Assembly (NCBI RefSeq): GCF_008704495.1
Contig: NZ_CP023699.1
Coordinates: forward strand, 4,402,001 to 4,466,000
DNA: 64,000 nt
Direction of reading: 5' to 3'
From: Streptomyces kanamyceticus
Lineage (GTDB): Bacteria > Actinomycetota > Actinomycetes > Streptomycetales > Streptomycetaceae
The translations under genes and the position numbers were made by a program. A model generated the notes under the pieces. The model had not been told where the DNA came from, searched no databases, and worked only from the letters and a program-made list of their open reading frames with translations. Below are positions 59,850 through 64,000 of the stretch, piece after piece (positions within the stretch are counted from its first letter, which is position 1; every line of letters begins with the position of its first letter).

Positions 59850-60604
59850 GCCGGCATCACGGCGGGGACGTCCCCGTCGGGTCCCTTGCGCTGCTGCTTG
59901 GCGGCGACGGGCGGCAGCACGCCGTCGGCGGCCGCCGCTTCCTCACCGGCCTTGCGCTGCTCGTGGAAGGCGAGGATCTGCAGCTCGATGGAGAGGTCGA
60001 CCTTGCGCACGTCGACGCCGTCGGGGACGGAGAGGACGGTCGGCGCGAAGTTCAGGATGGAGGTCACACCGGCGGCGACGAGCCGCTCGCAGACCTGCTG
60101 GGCGGCACCGGCCGGGGTCGCGATGACGCCGATGGAGACGCCGTTGTCCTCGATGATCTTTTCGAGTTCATCGGTGTGCTGCACGGAGATCCCCGCGACG
60201 GGCTTTCCGGCCATTGCCGGATCGGCGTCTATGAGGGCCGCGACACGGAAACCACGCGAGGCGAAGCCGCCGTAATTGGCCAGCGCGGCGCCGAGGTTAC
60301 CGATACCGACGATCACAACCGGCCAGTCCTGGGTCAGACCCAGTTCACGGGAGATCTGGTACACGAGATACTCGACGTCGTAGCCCACGCCTCGCGTCCC
60401 GTACGAACCGAGGTACGAGAAATCCTTGCGCAGCTTCGCGGAGTTGACCCCCGCGGCGGCCGCGAGCTCCTCGGAGGAGACCGTGGGTACCGAGCGCTCC
60501 GACAGAGCGGTGAGGGCTCGGAGGTACAGCGGAAGCCTGGCGACGGTGGCCTCGGGAATCCCTCGGCTGCGGGTCGCCGGTCGGTGAGTTCGGCCAGTTG
60601 CCAC
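59846..60604 (-). CDS. rex: Redox-sensing transcriptional repressor Rex
   Basis: A 252-residue Rex. The N-terminal winged helix reads ARLPLYLRALTALSERSVPTVSSEELAAAAGVNSAKLRKDFSYLGSYGTRGVGYDV. The NAD(H)-binding Rossmann domain has VVIVGIGNLGAALANYGGF. Rex binds DNA when the NADH/NAD ratio is low and is released by NADH. GTG at 60604 has AGGAG five bases upstream; the long frame beyond it crosses the Rex operator and is not coding. The organisation rex-hemA-hemC-hemD with its own operator matches the autoregulated operon described in S. coelicolor. Confidence 0.95.
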   Translation of the reverse strand: MATGRTHRPATRSRGIPEATVARLPLYLRALTALSERSVPTVSSEELAAAAGVNSAKLRKDFSYLGSYGTRGVGYDVEYLVYQISRELGLTQDWPVVIVGIGNLGAALANYGGFASRGFRVAALIDADPAMAGKPVAGISVQHTDELEKIIEDNGVSIGVIATPAGAAQQVCERLVAAGVTSILNFAPTVLSVPDGVDVRKVDLSIELQILAFHEQRKAGEEAAAADGVLPPVAAKQQRKGPDGDVPAVMPA

Positions 60605-60680
60605 GGTGCTCCTGCGGGTAGAGCGGGGCTGCAGGCGGTCACTCGTCCCCAGACCGCCCCGTCGAATGCAGGCTATGTCT

Positions 60681-60698
60681 TTGTGAACGCGTGCACAA
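60681..60698. promoter_or_regulatory. Rex operator (ROP) upstream of rex-hemACD
   Basis: TTGTGAACGCGTGCACAA matches the Rex operator TTGTGAA-N4-TTCACAA with one mismatch (G for T in the right half). It is 77 bp before the rex start, the expected site for redox autoregulation. The rest of the 317-bp gap to 60921 shows no gene. Confidence 0.9.
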
Positions 60699-60921
60699 AG
60701 ATGGTGTCCGATTTGCCCGGCCAACGTGACCGGGGTCACGCGCCCCCGGCGCGCGATCGTGGAACCGGCGCGCGGGCAGTGTCGTCGCTCACTTGATGGG
60801 GGCAAAACCGCACACACTCCTCACGATCATCGCCCCCGAGACCAAAACCGCCCCAAAGCGTAAACGACTTCGCGGGCTCTTTGGACTGCTCGGTCAGTAT
60901 GTGCTGCCGCAACGTGATCAA

Positions 60922-61269
60922 CTAGCCGGTCAGCTCGCGCCGCAGGCGATCCCCGTCCACGCGCCAGAACGTGTGCTGCTCCCCGTCCACGAGCACCACG
61001 GGGATCTGCTCCCAGTAGGCACGGTGCAGTTCCTCGTCCTGAGTGATGTCCTTCTTCTCCCAGGAAGCGCCCACCTCCGCGCAGACCTTCTCGATCACCG
61101 ACTGTGCGTCATCGCACAGATGACAGCCGGGCTTCCCGATGAGGGTGACGAGCCGCTCCCCCGGCTCCTTCTTCTCTGCGCGCTTCTCCGTGCTCTTCTC
61201 CGTGCTCTTCTCCGTGCTCTTCTCCGTACGACCGCCGCTGCGACGAAAGATCGGGCTCATGCCCCCCAT
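60922..61269 (-). CDS. Glutaredoxin-like thiol protein with N-terminal EKST repeats
   Basis: A 115-residue thioredoxin-fold protein. The redox motif is LVTLIGKPGCHLCDDAQSVIEKVC (C-H-L-C), and the cis-proline region is EQIPVVLVDGEQHTFWRVDGDRL, both typical of the DUF836/glutaredoxin-like group. The first 30 residues hold EKST three times then EKRAEKK, encoded by near-perfect 12-bp repeats, probably disordered. ATG at 61269 has GAGGGGGG upstream; ATG at 61260 is possible. It precedes rex on the same strand but is separated by 317 bp with the Rex operator. Confidence 0.88.
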   Translation of the reverse strand: MGGMSPIFRRSGGRTEKSTEKSTEKSTEKRAEKKEPGERLVTLIGKPGCHLCDDAQSVIEKVCAEVGASWEKKDITQDEELHRAYWEQIPVVLVDGEQHTFWRVDGDRLRRELTG

Positions 61270-61408
61270 TCTCGCCCCCCTCGACGCGGCTCGACGCGCC
61301 CGACGGGCGCCGCGTACGACGTCCGTTTAACGGCCGGGTCGCGGAGAGTTCACAGGCCCGAATCCTCCCGACTCCGGAACCACCGAACAAACTGGCTATG
61401 CTCACGAC

Positions 61409-62368
61409 ATGGCCGCTCTCGGATGGCTCACCCCCCGTAGGCGCTCCGCCACGGCGCGAAGCGTGTTGGCAGGCGAGGCCTCGGCTGAGGCAGCACGCAA
61501 GTCCTCCCAGGAGCAGGAGGAACTCGACGAGCTCGCCGCGGCCGCCCCGCCCGAAGAGGCCGCGGAGCCCGCGGAACCGGAATTCCCCGTCGCGGGCGAC
61601 ACCAAGGCCGCCGCCTTCTTCGACCTCGACAACACCGTGATGCAGGGCGCCGCGATCTTCCACTTCGGCCGCGGCCTGTACAAGCGGAAGTTCTTCGAGC
61701 GCCAGGAGCTGTTCCGGTTCGCCTGGCAGCAGGCCTGGTTCAGGCTCGCGGGCGTCGAGGACCCCGAGCACATGCAGGACGCCCGCGACAGCGCCCTGTC
61801 CATCGTCAAGGGCCATCGCGTCGCCGAGCTGATGTCCATCGGCGAGGAGATCTACGACGAGTACATGGCCGAGCGCATCTGGCCGGGCACCCGCGCCCTC
61901 GCCCAGGCCCACCTCGACGCGGGCCAGAAGGTCTGGCTGGTCACCGCCGCCCCGGTGGAGATCGCCACGGTCATCGCCCGCCGCCTCGGCCTGACCGGCG
62001 CCCTCGGCACCGTCGCCGAGTCCATCGGCGGCGTCTACACCGGCAAGCTCGTCGGCGAACCCCTGCACGGCCCCGCCAAGGCGGAGGCCGTCCGCGCCCT
62101 GTCCGCCGCCGAGGGCCTGGACCTGGCCCGCTGCGCCGCGTACAGCGACTCGCACAACGACATCCCGATGCTCTCGCTGGTCGGGCACCCGTACGCGATC
62201 AACCCCGACGCCAAGCTGCGCAAGCACGCCCGCGAGCGGGACTGGCGGCTGCGCGACTACCGCACGGGCCGCAAGGCAGCGAAGGTCGGCATCCCGGCCG
62301 CCGCGGGCGTCGGCGCCCTCGCGGGCGGCGCGGCCGCCGCGATCGCCCTGCACCGCCGCCGCCACTGA
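61409..62368 (+). CDS. HAD-superfamily phosphatase, subfamily IB (SerB-like)
   Basis: A 319-residue HAD-IB hydrolase. Motif I is AAFFDLDNTVMQGAAIFHFGRGLYKRKFF, with the nucleophilic Asp; motif II is VWLVTAAPVEIA; motif III/IV is HGPAKAEAVRALSAAEGL and YSDSHNDIPMLSLVG. The Ala/Glu-rich N-terminal 60 residues are low-complexity. A C-terminal hydrophobic stretch (PAAAGVGALAGGAAAAIAL) may anchor it to the membrane. The substrate is unknown; relatives act on phosphoserine-like or lipid phosphates. The gene's conserved position before bldN is noted from memory of Streptomyces genomes. Confidence 0.88.
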   Translation: MAALGWLTPRRRSATARSVLAGEASAEAARKSSQEQEELDELAAAAPPEEAAEPAEPEFPVAGDTKAAAFFDLDNTVMQGAAIFHFGRGLYKRKFFERQELFRFAWQQAWFRLAGVEDPEHMQDARDSALSIVKGHRVAELMSIGEEIYDEYMAERIWPGTRALAQAHLDAGQKVWLVTAAPVEIATVIARRLGLTGALGTVAESIGGVYTGKLVGEPLHGPAKAEAVRALSAAEGLDLARCAAYSDSHNDIPMLSLVGHPYAINPDAKLRKHARERDWRLRDYRTGRKAAKVGIPAAAGVGALAGGAAAAIALHRRRH

Positions 62369-62551
62369 ACGCCCCCGCACCACCACCGCACCGCCGCGGC
62401 CACCGAACGCCATGAACCGCCGCCACTGAACGTGGTCGAGCGCACCCGGAAGTCACTGCGCAGCGCGCATTCCCTCGGTCCTACCCCGCCCCGTCTCCCG
62501 CCAGTCCCGTTGGTTGAACTCGGCCACAAGACGCCCTGCGCGGTGACGGAA

Positions 62552-62731
62552 TGTGAACTAATCCGATCAACAAACGCTCACTCTCTGGTACTTGATCAGG
62601 CTCCGATCCGTAACAGAAGCGACGTAATCGATGATTTGAGCAACTGGGTGTAGCGCTGCCTGTACGAAGCGTTATTCTCCTCAGACGCATAACGGGACCG
62701 CACACATCGCTACGAAGGGTGAACGGTCCCG
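62552..62731 (+). promoter_or_regulatory. bldN promoter and leader region with several dyads
   Basis: The 400-bp gap 62369-62768 has no gene. It holds GTGA (62553-62556) facing TCAC (62578-62581), a possible BldD-type half-site pair. CGTTAT (62670-62675) faces ATAACG (62689-62694), and CGGGACCG (62693-62700) faces CGGTCCCG (62724-62731), a perfect 8-bp stem with a 23-nt loop just before bldN. BldD control of bldN is known in S. coelicolor; the exact sites here are my reading. Confidence 0.5.
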
Positions 62732-62768
62732 CACTGCACGTGATGGAAGCTCTGCCTCTGGGAGTCCC

Positions 62769-63563
62769 GTGTACCCACACGTCGGGGTTGACGCCTCGGG
62801 CCTGGCTACGCTGCGCGCAACGGTCATCGACCGCTTGCGCGGCTTCGTCCCCACCGCGTACGCCGTCCCCGCCGTCCCCGCCTTCGCCGTCCCCGCACCC
62901 GCCGGGCCCTGCTATGTCCTGGCGGACGGCGGTGCGGCAGTCAGCAGACGGGCCCGTTCCGGCTCTGCCGCCACCGCCTCTACCCCCGCACCTCGCCGTC
63001 CCGCAGCGGACAGCGACAGCGCCCGCATGATGGACCTCGTCGAACGCGCCCAGGCCGGCGAGTCCGACGCGTTCGGCCGCCTCTACGACCAGTACAGCGA
63101 CACGGTCTACCGCTACATCTACTACCGCGTGGGCGGCAAGGCGACCGCCGAGGACCTCACCAGTGAGACCTTTCTGCGCGCCCTGCGCCGCATCGGCACC
63201 TTCACCTGGCAGGGCCGCGACTTCGGCGCCTGGCTGGTCACGATCGCCCGCAACCTGGTCGCCGACCACTTCAAATCGAGCCGCTTCCGCCTCGAAGTGA
63301 CCACCGGCGAGATGCTCGACGCCAACGAGGTCGAGCGCAGCCCCGAGGACTCCGTCCTGGAGTCCCTCTCGAACGCGGCACTCCTCGAAGCCGTGCGCCG
63401 ACTCAACCCCCAGCAGCAGGAGTGCGTCACCCTGCGCTTCCTCCAGGGCCTCTCCGTCGCGGAGACCGCGCGGGCCATGGGCAAGAACGAGGGCGCGATC
63501 AAGACCCTCCAGTACCGCGCGGTGCGCACCCTGGCCCGTCTCCTCCCGGACGACGCGCGCTAG
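62769..63563 (+). CDS. bldN: Developmental ECF sigma factor BldN with N-terminal pro-sequence
   Basis: A 264-residue ECF sigma factor. The first 86 or so residues (YPHVGVDASGLATLRATVIDRLRGF, then an Ala/Pro-rich stretch) form the pro-sequence known to be removed from BldN. Sigma region 2 follows as DLVERAQAGESDAFGRLYDQYSDTVYRYIYYRVGGKATAEDLTSETFLRAL, and region 4 as LNPQQQECVTLRFLQGLSVAETARAMGKNEGAIKTLQYRAVRTLARLL. BldN directs chaplin and rodlin genes for aerial hyphae. GTG at 62769 has GGGAG five bases upstream. The downstream rsbN gene confirms the identity. Confidence 0.95.
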   Translation: MYPHVGVDASGLATLRATVIDRLRGFVPTAYAVPAVPAFAVPAPAGPCYVLADGGAAVSRRARSGSAATASTPAPRRPAADSDSARMMDLVERAQAGESDAFGRLYDQYSDTVYRYIYYRVGGKATAEDLTSETFLRALRRIGTFTWQGRDFGAWLVTIARNLVADHFKSSRFRLEVTTGEMLDANEVERSPEDSVLESLSNAALLEAVRRLNPQQQECVTLRFLQGLSVAETARAMGKNEGAIKTLQYRAVRTLARLLPDDAR

Positions 63564-63590
63564 CGCTCCGTAATGCCCAACTCACCATCC

Positions 63591-63612
63591 GTGGCGGCCA
63601 GATGGCCGCCAC
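63591..63612 (+). terminator. Hairpin after bldN
   Basis: GTGGCGGCCA (63591-63600) and TGGCCGCCAC (63603-63612) form a near-contiguous 22-bp palindrome, 28 bp after the bldN stop. It probably terminates bldN transcripts, so rsbN would depend on its own promoter. Confidence 0.7.
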
Positions 63613-63652
63613 GGCCCTTCCTCGATTCTTCGCGGTCCGATCATCTTTCGTC

Positions 63653-63681
63653 CGTAACCCAAGTGCCGAGACGCTCGTTGT
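63653..63681 (+). promoter_or_regulatory. Candidate BldN-dependent promoter of rsbN
   Basis: CGTAAC (63653-63658) and CGTTGT (63676-63681), 17 bp apart, resemble the -35 and -10 elements of BldN-type ECF promoters as I recall them. BldN is known to drive rsbN, its own anti-sigma gene. The site lies about 130 bp before the rsbN start and after the bldN hairpin. Confidence 0.55.
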
Positions 63682-63811
63682 GCGGGATGCAGGCTCCCTG
63701 TGGTCGCTCTCTGGCTACCTCTGCTCACTCGATCGTGTGCATGTGGTCAGGAGATGCAACCCTCAGGACCCCCTGGGGAGTCGACCGTCATGACGAGAGG
63801 AGGTGCCGCCA

Positions 63812-64000
63812 GTGATCGCGAACGTATCGGCCCACCGGCGGGCGAACGCCTTCGCCCAGGCCCTGGAGGAGCATTCCGACCAGGACCCGGCGGCCGAGCA
63901 GTCCGAAGAATCCACCACAGACCCCGGCCCACCCGAACCAGCCGCGCACGGCCGCATGCTGGCCGTGGCCGATGCCCTCGACGAGCTGCCCAAGCCTCAG
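63812..64000 (+). CDS. rsbN: Anti-sigma factor RsbN, N-terminal part (runs off the right edge)
   Basis: The frame from GTG at 63812 reads 63 residues to the window edge: VIANVSAHRRANAFAQALEE, an acidic Pro/Glu-rich stretch, then GRMLAVADALDELPKPQ. This start and the position directly downstream of bldN match RsbN, the membrane-bound anti-sigma factor that holds BldN. AGGAGG at 63798-63803 is an excellent ribosome site. The membrane helix expected later is outside the window. Confidence 0.85.
   Translation, partial: MIANVSAHRRANAFAQALEEHSDQDPAAEQSEESTTDPGPPEPAAHGRMLAVADALDELPKPQ

Noticed and set aside
59846..60817. Longer Rex starting at 60817
   Set aside because: The extension crosses the Rex operator, and GTG at 60604 has a good ribosome site and the right length.
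62369..62430. CCGCCGCCACTGAACG repeated after the HAD phosphatase gene
   Set aside because: It looks like a small duplication of the gene's 3' end in GC-rich DNA, with no sign of function.

Overview
The window is high-GC actinobacterial DNA and is almost certainly chromosomal Streptomyces. Supporting signs are the bldN-rsbN pair at the right end, a rex-hemA-hemC-hemD operon with a clear Rex operator, divergent class I lysS and argS, paired XRE/DUF397 genes, tandem DUF3558 lipoproteins, and frequent GTG/TTG starts. No tRNA, rRNA, CRISPR array, insertion sequence or prophage was seen.

Layout. 1-3.3 kb holds the end of an EamA transporter gene, a 2OG-Fe(II) oxygenase, an ArsR regulator divergent from a quinone oxidoreductase, and an SRPBCC protein. 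3.4-7.7 kb is the System II cytochrome c maturation set (resA, ccdA, resB, ccsB). 7.7-11.1 kb has a Tat-type lipoprotein related to polysaccharide deacetylases, a histidine phosphatase and hemL. 11.3-20.4 kb is mixed housekeeping and accessory DNA: a decayed LLM/FMN-reductase gene pair, a DinB-like protein, AraC, GNAT, YnfA, SDR, rtcB and two DUF3558 lipoproteins.

20.5-37.4 kb is a compact biosynthetic gene cluster of 15 genes that I cannot match to a known product. A divergent promoter region at about 33.8-34.2 kb drives two operons. The leftward operon encodes a 2OG-Fe dioxygenase, an aminoacyl-tRNA-synthetase-like amino acid:carrier protein ligase with its own carrier protein, a MATE exporter, an ATP-grasp ligase, a glutamate-1-semialdehyde aminomutase paralogue, a C-A-T-TE NRPS, a FabG-type reductase, a phosphopantetheinyl transferase, a dimethylargininase-like hydrolase and a BtrH-like acyltransferase. 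The rightward operon encodes a second carrier protein, a ketosynthase-like protein without the active-site cysteine, a complete ketosynthase and an enoyl-CoA hydratase homologue. A working model (inference) is that a hydroxylated or amino-shifted amino acid is loaded onto a carrier without a classical A domain, a type II acyl chain is built separately, and the two are joined by the NRPS and/or the BtrH-like enzyme, then exported by the MATE protein.

37.6-54.3 kb returns to chromosomal genes: a DUF2637 protein, a secreted protease with FG-GAP-like repeats, lysS/argS, a lipase-like hydrolase, an aminotransferase, a membrane-anchored XRE protein, an XRE/DUF397 pair, an imine-reductase-like enzyme, and a quinone oxidoreductase with a near-perfect SoxR box in its promoter. 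54.4-60.6 kb is the heme gene block (hemB, hemD fusion, hemC, hemA, rex). Together with hemL this puts five C5-pathway heme genes and the cytochrome c maturation genes in one window. 60.9-64 kb is a glutaredoxin, a HAD phosphatase, the developmental sigma factor gene bldN and the start of its anti-sigma gene rsbN.

Two arrays of a 28-bp GC-rich repeat lie in intergenic DNA at 40.8-41.0 and 46.6-46.75 kb, with single units at 45.16 and 54.39 kb. All identifications rest on reading motifs by eye. No database search or folding program was run.
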